A DNA stretch of 64,000 bases from JBAZDC01 sp041654595. GTDB lineage: Bacteria; Pseudomonadota; Gammaproteobacteria; Burkholderiales; Burkholderiaceae_B. Made by a program: the position numbers and the translations under genes. The notes under the pieces are model-generated. The model worked only from the letters and a program-made list of their open reading frames with translations, was not told the DNA's origin and ran no database searches. The DNA lies in the NCBI GenBank assembly GCA_964551305.1, contig CAZKBT010000008.1, positions 3,610-67,609 of the forward strand, in the 5' to 3' direction. Of the stretch, positions 19,596 through 28,921 are shown piece after piece (positions within the stretch are counted from its first letter, which is position 1; the number at the start of each line of letters is the position of its first letter).

Positions 19596-21557
19596 TTGGC
19601 GACAGCCCGCTATGACGAAGCATCCATACGTGTCCTGAAAGGCCTGGAGCCGGTACGGCAGCGTCCGGGCATGTACACGCGGACCGACAATCCCCTGCAC
19701 ATCGTCCAGGAAGTCATCGACAACGCCGCCGACGAGGCGCTGGGCGGCTTCGCCCAGGCCATCAAGGTGACGCTGCATGCCGACGGCAGCGTCACGGTGG
19801 AGGATGACGGACGCGGCATCCCGACCGGCCTGCACCCCGAGGAAAACGCGCCGGTCGTGGAGCTGGTCTTCACGCGGCTGCACGCCGGGGGCAAGTTCGA
19901 CAAGAAGGACGGGGGAGCCTATGCATTCTCGGGAGGCCTGCACGGCGTAGGGGTGTCGGTTACGAACGCCTTGTCCAAGCGGCTGGAGGTTCGAGTCTGG
20001 CGCGATGGGCGGGCGCAGGAAATTGTTTTTGCAAATGGAAACGTTGCGACACCGTTGGTGGAGCTCGAGCCCGTCGGCAAGCGCAAGACGGGCACGCGCA
20101 TCCGGGTATGGCCCGATCCCCGGTATTTCGACTCGGCCGTTCTTCCCATGGGCGACCTGACGCACTTGCTGCGCAGCAAGGCGGTGCTGCTGAGCGGCAT
20201 CAAAGTCGTTCTCGTCATCGAGAAAACCGGCGAAACGCGGGAATGGCTATATAAAGAGGGGCTGCGCGGCTACCTGGACGAAGCGCTGGGCGACGCCGAG
20301 CGCATCGTGCCCTTGTTTTCCGGCGAGCAGTATGCCGGCGCCGATGACGACGCCTTCGCCGAGGGAGAGGGCGCTCAGTGGGTCGTCGCCTGGACGGGCG
20401 ATGGCGCGGTCGTTCGCGAATCCTACGTGAATCTGATCGCGACCACGGCGGGCGGTACGCACGAATCGGGGCTGCGCGAAGGCCTGTTTACCGCCGTCAA
20501 GTCGTTTTGCGAGCTGCATGGTCTGGTGCCCAAGGGCGTCAAGCTGCTGCCCGAGGACGTCTTCGCGCGCGCCAGCTTCGTTCTGTCGGCCAAGGTCCTG
20601 GATCCGCAGTTCCAGGGCCAGATCAAAGAACGCCTGAATAGCCGGGATGCCGTGCGTCTGGTCGGCGGGGCGGTGAAGAACGCGCTGGAACTCTGGCTGC
20701 ACCAGAACGTCGAGCACGGCAAGAAACTGGCCGATATCGCGATCAAGCAGGCTCAGGCACGGGCCCGGTCGGCCCAGAAGGTCGAGAAGCGCAAGAGCTC
20801 GGGCGTCGCGGTGCTGCCGGGCAAGCTGACCGATTGCGAGTCCAGCGACGTCGGCCGGACGGAATTGTTCCTGGTCGAAGGCGATTCGGCGGGCGGATCG
20901 GCGAAAATGGGCCGGGACAAGGAATTTCAAGCCATTCTGCCGCTACGCGGCAAGGTTCTCAATTCCTGGGAAGTCGATCGCGACCGGCTGTTCGCCAATA
21001 ACGAAATCCACGACATTTCGGTTGCCCTGGGGGTGGACCCGCACGGGGCCGACGACCAGGCCGACTTGTCGGGACTTCGCTATGGCAAGATATGCATCCT
21101 GTCCGATGCGGACGTGGACGGCTCGCATATCCAGGTCCTGCTGCTCACCTTGTTTTTCCGGCATTTCCCCAGGCTCATCGAAGCCGGCCACGTCTATGTG
21201 GCGCGTCCGCCTTTGTTCCGCCTCGACGTGCCGGCCAGCGGCAAGCGTCCGGCGCGCAAGATCTATTGCCTGGATCAGGGCGAGATGACCGCGTCACTGG
21301 ACAAGCTGCGCAAGGAGGGCGTGCGCGAAGGGGCCTGGAGCGTCAGCCGCTTCAAGGGCCTGGGCGAAATGAGCGCGGAGCAGTTGTGGGACACGACGCT
21401 CAATCCCGATACCCGCCGGCTCATGCCCGTGACGTACGGCGCCGCGGGCCGGGCCGCGACGGTCGTCATGTTCGAAATGCTGATGGGCAAGGGAGAGTCC
21501 TCGCAGCGACGGGTCTGGCTGGAAGAAAAAGGCAATCTGGCCGACGTAGATTTATAA
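19596..21557 (+). CDS. parE: DNA topoisomerase IV subunit B
   Basis: ParE supplies ATP hydrolysis for chromosome decatenation. The TTG start at 19596 follows GGGGAAAAC and gives 653 residues. The GHKL ATPase domain has VRQRPGMYT, the DNAADEAL metal motif and the GGLHGVGVS lid. The C-terminal TOPRIM domain has EGDSAGGSAKMGRDKEFQAILP and the DADVDGSHI acidic triad. It is followed by parC after 12 nt, so the two subunits form an operon. Confidence 0.98.
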   Translation: MATARYDEASIRVLKGLEPVRQRPGMYTRTDNPLHIVQEVIDNAADEALGGFAQAIKVTLHADGSVTVEDDGRGIPTGLHPEENAPVVELVFTRLHAGGKFDKKDGGAYAFSGGLHGVGVSVTNALSKRLEVRVWRDGRAQEIVFANGNVATPLVELEPVGKRKTGTRIRVWPDPRYFDSAVLPMGDLTHLLRSKAVLLSGIKVVLVIEKTGETREWLYKEGLRGYLDEALGDAERIVPLFSGEQYAGADDDAFAEGEGAQWVVAWTGDGAVVRESYVNLIATTAGGTHESGLREGLFTAVKSFCELHGLVPKGVKLLPEDVFARASFVLSAKVLDPQFQGQIKERLNSRDAVRLVGGAVKNALELWLHQNVEHGKKLADIAIKQAQARARSAQKVEKRKSSGVAVLPGKLTDCESSDVGRTELFLVEGDSAGGSAKMGRDKEFQAILPLRGKVLNSWEVDRDRLFANNEIHDISVALGVDPHGADDQADLSGLRYGKICILSDADVDGSHIQVLLLTLFFRHFPRLIEAGHVYVARPPLFRLDVPASGKRPARKIYCLDQGEMTASLDKLRKEGVREGAWSVSRFKGLGEMSAEQLWDTTLNPDTRRLMPVTYGAAGRAATVVMFEMLMGKGESSQRRVWLEEKGNLADVDL

Positions 21558-21569
21558 AGCGAAATACAC

Positions 21570-23873
21570 ATGGATAGCACACAAGCAGGATTGTTTGAAG
21601 ACAATGGCGATACGGATGGGCTGGCGCTGGCGCAGTATGCCGAGCAGGCTTATCTGGACTATGCGGTATCGGTGGTCAGGGGCAGGGCGCTGCCCGAAGT
21701 CTGCGACGGCCAGAAGCCCGTGCAGCGGCGTATTCTTTACGCGATGCAGGCCATGGGCCTGGGGCCGAACGCCGAGCCCGTCAAGTCGGCGCGGGTGGTG
21801 GGCGACGTGCTGGGCAAATACCATCCCCACGGGGACCAGGCGGCCTACGACGCCATGGTGCGCATGGCGCAGGATTTCACGCTGCGCTATCCCTTGATCG
21901 ACGGCCAGGGCAATTTCGGTTCCCGCGACGGCGACAACGCGGCGGCGATGCGCTACACGGAAGCCCGCTTGACGCCGTTTTCCCGGATTTTGCTGGACGA
22001 GCTGGACGAGGGCACCGTCGACTTCGTTCCCAACTACGACGGCAGCCAGAACGAGCCGGCCATGTTGCCTGCCCGCCTGCCCGTGATGCTGCTCAACGGC
22101 GCATCCGGCATCGCGGTGGGCATGGCCACGGAAATTCCGTCGCATAATCTGCGCGAGGTCGCGCGGGCCTGTGTCGCCATGATCCGGCAGCCCAGGATCA
22201 CCGACCAGGAGCTGCACGAGATCGTGCCCGGGCCGGATTTCGCTGGCGGCGCGCAGATCATTTCGCCGACCCACGACATGGCGCAGATCTACGCGTCGGG
22301 CAGGGGCACCATCAAGGCGCGCGCGCGCTGGGTCTTCGAGGAAATGGCGCGCGGGCAATGGCAGCTGGTGGCTACCGAATTGCCGCCCGGCACGTCGGCG
22401 CAGCGCATCCTCGAGGAAATCGAGGATCGCACCAATCCCAAAGTCAAGGCGGGCAAGAAATCCCTGTCCGCCGAACAGCAGCAGACCAAGGCCCTGGTGC
22501 TGGGCATGCTGGATTCGGTGCGCGACGAATCGGGCAAGCAGGATGCCGTGCGTCTGGTGTTCGAACCGAAAAGCAGTCGCATCGACCGTGACGAATTCGT
22601 CAACATGCTGCTGGCGCAAACCAGCCTCGAGGGCAACGTGTCGCTGAATCTGGTGTGCATCGGCCTGGACGGCCGTCCGGGTCAGCGCTCGCTGCGCCAG
22701 GTACTGGATGAGTGGCTACGGTTCCGCGCCGACACGATGACCCGCCGCACTCGGTATCGCCTGGACAAGGTCACCGACAGGATACACGTGCTGCGCGGCC
22801 GCATGGTCGTGTACCTGAACGTCGACGAGGTCATCCAGACCATCCGCGAATCGGACGAGCCGCGCCAGGCCTTGATGGACCGCTTCGACCTCAGCGAGCG
22901 TCAGGCCGACGACATCCTGGAAATGCGCCTACGGCAATTGGCGCGCCTGGAAGGTTTCAAGATCGAAAAGGAGCTTGCCGCGCAAGAGATCGAACAGGCC
23001 GCCCTGCAGGAGCTGCTGGACAGCCCGAGCGCCTTCAAACGCTTGATGATCAAGGAGATCGAGAGCGATGCGAAGGTGTACGGCGACGACAGGCGCACCC
23101 TGATCGAGCCGGCGCAAAAAGCGGTCATGCAGACCAAGGTGGTCGAGGAGCCGGTCACGGTAATCGTTTCGCAGAAAGGCTGGCTGCGCGCGCGGCAAGG
23201 CCATGGCCATGATGCGACGCAGTTCAATTTCAAGGCGGGCGACAAGTTTTATGATGCATTCGAGTGCCGCAGCACGGATGACCTGGTGGCCATATCCAAT
23301 ACGGGCCGGGTCTATACCGTCGCCGTCTCCAGCCTGCCGTCCGCGCGCGGCGACGGCCAGCCGATCACATCCATGATCGATCTGGAGCCGGGGGCGCACG
23401 TCGCGCACATGATCGTCGGCGTGCCGGAGGATCGTTTCGTCCTAGGCACGTCCCGGGGCTACGGTTTCATCGCCGGCTTCAAGCACATGACGACGCGCCA
23501 GCGGGCGGGCAAGCAGTTCATTACGCTGGATGACAAAGACACCCTGCTCAAGCCGATGGCTTTGCGCAGCGGCGACCGCTACGTCGCCATGCTGACCGCC
23601 AGGCAGCGTTTCCTGATCGTTGCGCTGGACGAGCTGAAAACCCTGTCCGGCGGCGGGCGCGGCACGATATTGATGAGCGTCGACGACGCGGACACCATCG
23701 CGCAATGGGCGCCGGCGGGAGAGCAGGGGCTGCAGGTGGGCGGGGTGTACAGGAACAAGGACACGACGGTCATGCTGGACGCTGAAACGATGGCCGGCTA
23801 CATCGGCAAGCGCGCGCGCAAGGGCAAGGCGCTGGACATCAAGATCAAGCAGCCCAACCTGTTCGCGATCTGA
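21570..23873 (+). CDS. parC: DNA topoisomerase IV subunit A
   Basis: ParC cuts and rejoins DNA in topoisomerase IV. The 767-residue protein has the winged-helix QRDR segment VLGKYHPHGDQAAYDAMVRM, the catalytic tyrosine in AAAMRYTEARL, and a C-terminal beta-pinwheel. At the position of quinolone-target Ser80 of E. coli ParC there is a Gln (HGDQAAYD), which I believe is common in related beta-proteobacteria. It lies 12 nt after parE. Confidence 0.98.
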   Translation: MDSTQAGLFEDNGDTDGLALAQYAEQAYLDYAVSVVRGRALPEVCDGQKPVQRRILYAMQAMGLGPNAEPVKSARVVGDVLGKYHPHGDQAAYDAMVRMAQDFTLRYPLIDGQGNFGSRDGDNAAAMRYTEARLTPFSRILLDELDEGTVDFVPNYDGSQNEPAMLPARLPVMLLNGASGIAVGMATEIPSHNLREVARACVAMIRQPRITDQELHEIVPGPDFAGGAQIISPTHDMAQIYASGRGTIKARARWVFEEMARGQWQLVATELPPGTSAQRILEEIEDRTNPKVKAGKKSLSAEQQQTKALVLGMLDSVRDESGKQDAVRLVFEPKSSRIDRDEFVNMLLAQTSLEGNVSLNLVCIGLDGRPGQRSLRQVLDEWLRFRADTMTRRTRYRLDKVTDRIHVLRGRMVVYLNVDEVIQTIRESDEPRQALMDRFDLSERQADDILEMRLRQLARLEGFKIEKELAAQEIEQAALQELLDSPSAFKRLMIKEIESDAKVYGDDRRTLIEPAQKAVMQTKVVEEPVTVIVSQKGWLRARQGHGHDATQFNFKAGDKFYDAFECRSTDDLVAISNTGRVYTVAVSSLPSARGDGQPITSMIDLEPGAHVAHMIVGVPEDRFVLGTSRGYGFIAGFKHMTTRQRAGKQFITLDDKDTLLKPMALRSGDRYVAMLTARQRFLIVALDELKTLSGGGRGTILMSVDDADTIAQWAPAGEQGLQVGGVYRNKDTTVMLDAETMAGYIGKRARKGKALDIKIKQPNLFAI

Positions 23874-23950
23874 GTCCGCGCCATGCCGAAGCGGATTTCC
23901 GTTCTAGAATGCCGTATTCATCATCCTGTCTTTTTGTCGATACGAACGTC

Positions 23951-24985
23951 ATGAGTTTCAACATCACCGTACACCCCAGCAAGCACGTATTCACCGCGGC
24001 CGCGGGCCAGTCAGTGCTCGACGCGGCGCTGGACGCGGGCATCGTGTTGCCCTACAGCTGTCGCAACGGCGCATGTTCCTCCTGCAAGGGACGCGTCGTT
24101 TCAGGGGAATATGATGCGGGGTCCAGCCCGGCGGAGATCCTTACGCCCGAAGAGCTCGAGCAAGGCTTCACCCTGTTCTGCCAGGCGGTGCCGACCTCGG
24201 ACCTGGAGATCGAGGCGCATGAAATCCGGATGGCCGGCGACATCCAGATCCGCAAGATGCCGTCCCGGGTGATGGGTATGGAAAAACTCAATGACGACGT
24301 CATGGTGCTGACCTTGCAGCTGCCCGCCGCGGATCCTTTCCGGTTCTATCCGGGCCAGTATCTCGAGTTCATCCTGCGCGACGGCAAGCGGCGCAGTTAT
24401 TCCATGGCGAACACGCCGCAGGAAAACAATCAGGTCCAGTTGCATTTGCGGCATATGCCGGGCGGAGCGTTCACCGATCATGTGTTCGGCGTGGGCGAAA
24501 CCCAGATGAAGGTACGCGAGATCCAGCGTGTCGAAGGGCCTTTCGGCTCGTTTTTTCTGCGCGACGACATCGATGCGCCCATCGTGTTCCTGGCCAGCGG
24601 GACGGGTTTCGCGCCCATCAAGGCCATCATCGAGAACATGATCCGCGCGGGCGACAAACGGCCGGCGGTGCTTTATTGGGGCGGACGCCGTCCCAAGGAT
24701 CTGTATATGCATCAATTGGCTGAAAGCTGGGAACAAAGACTGCCCGATTTTCGGTATATTGCCGTGGTGTCGGACGCGCTGGCTGAAGATAATTGGCAAG
24801 GGCGCACGGGTCTCGTGCACCGCGCCGTCATGCAAGACTTTCCCGACCTGTCGGGACATCAGGTCTACGCCTGTGGAGCGCCGATCATGGTTGAAACGGC
24901 GCGCAAGGATTTCATCCAATCGTGCGGCCTGCCGGACGACGCGTTTTTTGCCGATGCGTTTACATCTCAGGCGGATGCCAAATGA
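23951..24985 (+). CDS. 2Fe-2S flavin reductase, CDP-6-deoxyglucoseen reductase-like
   Basis: The ATG at 23951 gives 344 residues. The N-terminal plant-type ferredoxin domain has the C-x4-C-x2-C cluster motif (CRNGACSSC) and a fourth Cys at FCQAVP. A ferredoxin-NADP reductase module follows, with the FAD motif RSYSMAN and the NAD(P) motif GTGFAPIKAI. This architecture belongs to the AscD/E3 and phenol hydroxylase reductase group of electron-transfer proteins. Its partner oxygenase is not visible. The stop overlaps the dadA start (ATGA), so it probably shares a transcript with dadA. The physiological substrate is unknown. Confidence 0.88.
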   Translation: MSFNITVHPSKHVFTAAAGQSVLDAALDAGIVLPYSCRNGACSSCKGRVVSGEYDAGSSPAEILTPEELEQGFTLFCQAVPTSDLEIEAHEIRMAGDIQIRKMPSRVMGMEKLNDDVMVLTLQLPAADPFRFYPGQYLEFILRDGKRRSYSMANTPQENNQVQLHLRHMPGGAFTDHVFGVGETQMKVREIQRVEGPFGSFFLRDDIDAPIVFLASGTGFAPIKAIIENMIRAGDKRPAVLYWGGRRPKDLYMHQLAESWEQRLPDFRYIAVVSDALAEDNWQGRTGLVHRAVMQDFPDLSGHQVYACGAPIMVETARKDFIQSCGLPDDAFFADAFTSQADAK

Positions 24986-26235
24986 AAATTGCAGTGCTCG
25001 GTAGTGGGGTCATAGGGACGTCGACCGCATGGTGGTTGAATCAGGCGGGACATGACGTCGTCGTCGTCGATCGTGAAACGGGCTCCGCCAGGCAAACCAG
25101 CCGCGCCAATGGCGGGCAGATTTCCGTATCCTATGCCGAGCCCTGGGCCCATCCCCAAGCGCCCATGAAAGTGCTGCGCTGGATGTTCCAAGACAATGCG
25201 CCCATGCTGTTTCGTCCGCAATGCGACCCGCGCCAGTGGCTTTGGGCGGCGGCATTCCTGCGCGAATGCCTGCCTTCGCGCCAGGCCGGCAACATCCGGG
25301 CCATGGTGCGGATGTCGGAGTACAGCCGCCGTATCCTGCAGGAAATGCGCAGCGACCTGGATATCGCCTACGACCACCTTGAACACGGCATTCTGCATTT
25401 TTATCGCAGCCAGGCGGATTTCGATCATTCGCAACGCGGCGCCGATGCCATGCGCGATTACGGCGTCGACCGCCGCATCGTCAGCGCCGACGAAGTGATA
25501 CGGATCGAGCCGGCGCTGGCGTCCGTGCGCCATACGATAGTCGGAGGCGACTACACGCCGGAAGACGAATCGGGCGACGTGCACAAGTTCACCGTGGCGT
25601 TGGCCGAACGGGCGGCCGCGGCGGGTGTGCGGTTTCTGTATTCCACGAAAGTCAATCGTCTCATGGCTGAAGGCGGCGAGATCGTCGCGGCCGAAACCAT
25701 CAATCCCGAAGGCATATACGAAACCGTTAGGGCCGATGCCTTCGTGGCGGCGCTGGGGTCGTATACGCCCATGCTGGTGCGCCCCCTGGGCGTTCCGTGC
25801 ATGGTCTATCCCGCCAAGGGGTATTCGGCGACGTTCGCGCTGCGCGACGAAAGCGCGGCGCCGATGGTCGCCCTGACCGACAGCGCCAACAAAATCGTGT
25901 ACAGTCGCCTGGGAGCGACCTTGCGCATGGCGGGCACCGCCGAGCTTTCCGGTTATTCCAGGGCCTTGAATGAAAGCCGCTGCCGCGCCATGGTGCGCAT
26001 GGCGCATGAATTGTTTCCCGAGGCGATCGACGTGGAAAACGTGCGGTTCTGGTCGGGCTTGCGGCCGGCGACGCCGTCCAACGTGCCCTTGATCGGGCGC
26101 ACGCGGATCAGGAACTTGTATTTGAATACCGGGCACGGCTCCCTGGGCTGGACCATGGGTGCCGGATCCGGCCGTGCATTGGCCGATCTGATTTCGGGTA
26201 GAACGCCGGAACCGGATTTCCCTTTCCTTGCTTGA
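24982..26235 (+). CDS. dadA: D-amino acid dehydrogenase small subunit
   Basis: DadA is a membrane-associated flavoenzyme that oxidises D-amino acids, chiefly D-alanine, and feeds electrons to the respiratory chain. The ATG at 24982 overlaps the stop of the reductase gene; a longer frame upstream lies inside that gene. The 417-residue protein starts with the FAD-binding motif GSGVIGTSTAWWL at residues 7-19 and ends with the DAO-fold GHGSLGWTMGAGSGR motif. No dadX racemase is adjacent. Confidence 0.93.
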   Translation: MKIAVLGSGVIGTSTAWWLNQAGHDVVVVDRETGSARQTSRANGGQISVSYAEPWAHPQAPMKVLRWMFQDNAPMLFRPQCDPRQWLWAAAFLRECLPSRQAGNIRAMVRMSEYSRRILQEMRSDLDIAYDHLEHGILHFYRSQADFDHSQRGADAMRDYGVDRRIVSADEVIRIEPALASVRHTIVGGDYTPEDESGDVHKFTVALAERAAAAGVRFLYSTKVNRLMAEGGEIVAAETINPEGIYETVRADAFVAALGSYTPMLVRPLGVPCMVYPAKGYSATFALRDESAAPMVALTDSANKIVYSRLGATLRMAGTAELSGYSRALNESRCRAMVRMAHELFPEAIDVENVRFWSGLRPATPSNVPLIGRTRIRNLYLNTGHGSLGWTMGAGSGRALADLISGRTPEPDFPFLA

Positions 26236-26245
26236 GTACACCATT

Positions 26246-27565
26246 ATGAATGATCGATCTGTGCGTTTTTTCTCCAAGCCGGCGCGCTTGGCATGGGCGG
26301 GTGCGGGGGCGATGCTGCTGTGCTCTACGGTAGCCGTCGCCGCAACGGATGTCAGGGTGTGGCATGCCTTGAGTCCCCATAACAAAGACGTTTTCGAGGG
26401 CCTGGTCAAAGACTTCAACCGCAGCCAGAAGGATGTGATGGTCAAGCTCAAGGCCTTCGATTCGCCGGATGCCGTCGAAGCCGCGATCGAAGCGGCGAAA
26501 TCCCGTGACGACAAGCCCCATCTGGCTCAACTGGACGATCATCGCTCCCAGAACGATCTGGCGTCGCGGGACTACGTTCAGCCTTTGCACGCCTTGCTGT
26601 CCAAGCATCCGATCAAGGATGCGAAGTGGTTCTTGTCGGAACAGAACACCTATCTGCGCGATACCAAGAACAGGCTGCTGGCGTTTCCGTACATGACCGA
26701 AGTGCCCGTCATGTTCTATAACCTGGATGCGTTCAAGACGGCGGGTATTACGCCGCCCGTGCCGCAGCGGGCCTGGAGCGGGTTGCAGGACCAGCTGGTG
26801 TCGCTGGCCAATAACGGATCGCGCAAATGCCCTCTGACGAGCGACCAGTCGGTCTCGGTCAATCTGGAGAACCTGGCGGCGGTGAACAACCAGCCTTACA
26901 CGACCAGCGGCAACGGCCTGGTGAAGGGAACGCCGGCGTTTCAATTCGATGTGATCTACATACGTCACCTATCCCTCATGATCAGCTGGGTCCGATCCGA
27001 ATTGATGCTCAAGCCCGAAAACGACGTCAAGGCGGTGGAACGGTTTGCGAATCGGGAGTGCGCCGTCCTGTTTTCCGGATCCGGCAATATCGGCTTGTTC
27101 CAGAACTCGCGCGGCTTGAACTTTGCAGTGAGCGGCCTGCCTTATTACCCCCAGGTGACGCAGACGCCGGGCAGTCCCTTCGTATCCGGCTCCGCGATCT
27201 GGGCGATTGCAGGCCATTCCAAAGAGCACGATGCGGCCAGCGCCCAGTTCCTGGAATGGCTGGCTCAACCCAAGCAGGCCGCCGAGTGGTACCAGAAGAC
27301 GGGCTTCCTGCCCCTGACGCAGCAGGCATTCGCGACCACCAGCGCTTCCTATTACAAGGATCTGGGCGATTGGCGCAATCTGGCCGCCGCGTATGAAAAA
27401 GCGCCGGGGCAGACTTCGCGCGGCTTCAGGGTGAATAATTATCCGAAGATCAAAACCATGTTCCGCGCCACCCTGGATCGCGCGCTGAATGGCGAGCAGC
27501 CGGCCGTAACGGCGCTACGCTACGCGTCGGTCGAGGCCGGCAAGCTGATGCGCGAAAAAAAATAA
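26246..27565 (+). CDS. UgpB-like ABC transporter substrate-binding protein
   Basis: The ATG at 26246 gives 439 residues with an N-terminal signal peptide (hydrophobic 14-32, cleavage after VAVAA or nearby). The mature part resembles the extracellular solute-binding family 1, particularly UgpB (VRVWHALSPHNKDVFEGLVKDFN, and later VLFSGSGNIG). UgpB proteins bind glycerol-3-phosphate or its diesters. No ugpA/E/C permease or ATPase gene is visible, so this is an orphan binding protein on the dadA transcript (10-nt gap). The substrate is uncertain. Confidence 0.82.
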   Translation: MNDRSVRFFSKPARLAWAGAGAMLLCSTVAVAATDVRVWHALSPHNKDVFEGLVKDFNRSQKDVMVKLKAFDSPDAVEAAIEAAKSRDDKPHLAQLDDHRSQNDLASRDYVQPLHALLSKHPIKDAKWFLSEQNTYLRDTKNRLLAFPYMTEVPVMFYNLDAFKTAGITPPVPQRAWSGLQDQLVSLANNGSRKCPLTSDQSVSVNLENLAAVNNQPYTTSGNGLVKGTPAFQFDVIYIRHLSLMISWVRSELMLKPENDVKAVERFANRECAVLFSGSGNIGLFQNSRGLNFAVSGLPYYPQVTQTPGSPFVSGSAIWAIAGHSKEHDAASAQFLEWLAQPKQAAEWYQKTGFLPLTQQAFATTSASYYKDLGDWRNLAAAYEKAPGQTSRGFRVNNYPKIKTMFRATLDRALNGEQPAVTALRYASVEAGKLMREKK

Positions 27566-27607
27566 CGTCCGGGCTGCAGCACGCGGTCTTGTCGAAGCCC
27601 GCCGGTT

Positions 27608-27652
27608 ACGCCCCGAGAGCCGGATGCCTGTCCGGTTCCCGGGGCGTTTTTC
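27608..27652 (+). terminator. intrinsic terminator after the ugpB-like gene
   Basis: An ACGCCCCG/CGGGGCGT outer stem with an inner GCCGGA/TCCGGT pairing is followed by a T-run at 27647-27651. It lies about 45 nt after the ugpB-like stop. Confidence 0.85.
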
Positions 27653-27783
27653 ATGAGAAAAAAGTCAGCGCCAAAAAATACCATCCGTAGTCCCCAGTCT
27701 ATTGTCGATAGCGTTCGGCATGCACCATGGATCCCAGGCGTGCCCATACGGGCATCCATGTACAGGACGAAATAGGTGCAAAC

Positions 27784-28338
27784 ATGAATCGACTGCTGTT
27801 GATGGCGCTGGCGTTGGCGGTGTTGCCCGGTTGCGCGGACCTGCCCGCGCAGCGGCTGCTTGCTTCGTGGCTGTCCGACAAGTCCGCCGGCTCCGCCGAA
27901 TATCGGGAACCGGCGCGTTATCGCTTCGACTGGAGATTGTCGGGCGACCGCCGCGTCGGGCCGCTGCAAGTCTTTGACGACGGAGCGCGTACCTGGCTGC
28001 AATTCGACGCCGGGCAAGCGGTTCCGGCCATCTTTTCCCGTGATGCGTATGGAGATATATTATTGACATATCGCCGCGAAGGGGGCTATGTCGTCCTGGA
28101 AGGCGTCAGGCCGTTGCTGGTGTTGCGGGGCGGCGCATTGGAAAGCCGCGTTTCGCTGATCGATGCGTCCGATACGTCGTCGAAGGGGGAAGCGTCCGCG
28201 CACGTTCCCCCTGTCCTTGTCCGGCCCGCAAGCCCGCCGCAACCCCCGTTGCGCGAATCCGAGGCAGCCATCGACCCTGCTCAGACATGCGACGGGACCG
28301 CGTCGAGCGTCGTTGCGGCATCTCCATGTCGACGTTGA
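27784..28338 (+). CDS. VirB9/TrbG-like lipoprotein
   Basis: This 184-residue protein starts at ATG 27784 and has a lipoprotein signal (hydrophobic 4-13, lipobox VLPGC, acylated Cys about 17). The mature region has RVGPLQVFDDGARTWLQFDAGQAVPAIFSRD followed by LLTYRREGGYVVLEGVRPLLVLRGG, a pattern I recognise from the C-terminal beta-sandwich of VirB9/TrbG/CagX proteins of type IV secretion. The C-terminal 50 residues are Pro/Ser/Ala-rich and may be linker. No other type IV secretion genes are present, so the role is unknown. A remnant or a stand-alone envelope protein are both possible. Confidence 0.68.
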   Translation: MNRLLLMALALAVLPGCADLPAQRLLASWLSDKSAGSAEYREPARYRFDWRLSGDRRVGPLQVFDDGARTWLQFDAGQAVPAIFSRDAYGDILLTYRREGGYVVLEGVRPLLVLRGGALESRVSLIDASDTSSKGEASAHVPPVLVRPASPPQPPLRESEAAIDPAQTCDGTASSVVAASPCRR

Positions 28339-28886
28339 ACCGCCGTCCCGTCACGCATGCCGTTCGCGCCACGTTTTCCTGTACCGACAGGCCCGGGCCG
28401 CGGCGCCGCGCAGAAGGGGGATTTGGTCTGGATGAAGCGCCGACCGCGTCCGTCATTTCGCTTTGGAAGCGCCGGCCGGAAATCGAACGTCGGCGTCCCA
28501 TGTTCCGAAAGCCGCGTTTCGATCCGGCCCACGCGACGGTGATCGCGACGCAGGCGGATTTGCTGGCGATGCGGCCCGGCATCGCACGTCCCCTGAGCGC
28601 CCGCTTCGATGCGCCGGAGTTGGCCGACCGGATATGTCCCGTGCTCTTGAGCGACGACACGGTTGCGATCCTCGCCACGCCCGATGACGTGGGCGGCGAT
28701 CATGCCGGCGAACTGGCGTGGCGTATCGCATTATCGGGAGGGCGGGATCCCTCGCAGATCGTCCGCTACGTATTGAGCGCCTCGCTATTGCTCGAGGTGA
28801 CGCGCGGCGGCCTGAGTGCGCGCATTTCCTTCGCGGCGGATTCGGCGCGGGCGGCGTTATCACCTTCCTTGAAACACACCCTATAA
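28326..28886 (+). CDS. uncharacterised protein upstream of alaS
   Basis: An ATG at 28326 gives 186 residues and overlaps the lipoprotein gene by 13 nt; an earlier ATG at 28287 is also open. The N-terminal 60 residues are Arg-rich and low in order. Residues about 70-160 (DPAHATVIATQADLLAMRPG onward) look like a compact alpha/beta domain, vaguely like the N-terminal domain of secretion ATPases (GspE-N type). This resemblance is by eye and weak. The tight overlap with the VirB9-like gene suggests that the two work together. The alaS -10 box sits on its stop codon. Confidence 0.5.
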   Translation: MSTLNRRPVTHAVRATFSCTDRPGPRRRAEGGFGLDEAPTASVISLWKRRPEIERRRPMFRKPRFDPAHATVIATQADLLAMRPGIARPLSARFDAPELADRICPVLLSDDTVAILATPDDVGGDHAGELAWRIALSGGRDPSQIVRYVLSASLLLEVTRGGLSARISFAADSARAALSPSLKHTL

Positions 28887-28887
28887 T
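28858..28887 (+). promoter_or_regulatory. candidate alaS promoter
   Basis: A perfect TATAAT at 28882-28887 lies 34 nt before the alaS start and overlaps the stop codon of the upstream gene. The best -35 at 18 nt spacing is TTATCA (28858-28863), which is weak. Confidence 0.5.
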
Positions 28888-28921
28888 TAACAGTTACTTA
28901 TTAATTCGTGTTTCTTTCAAT

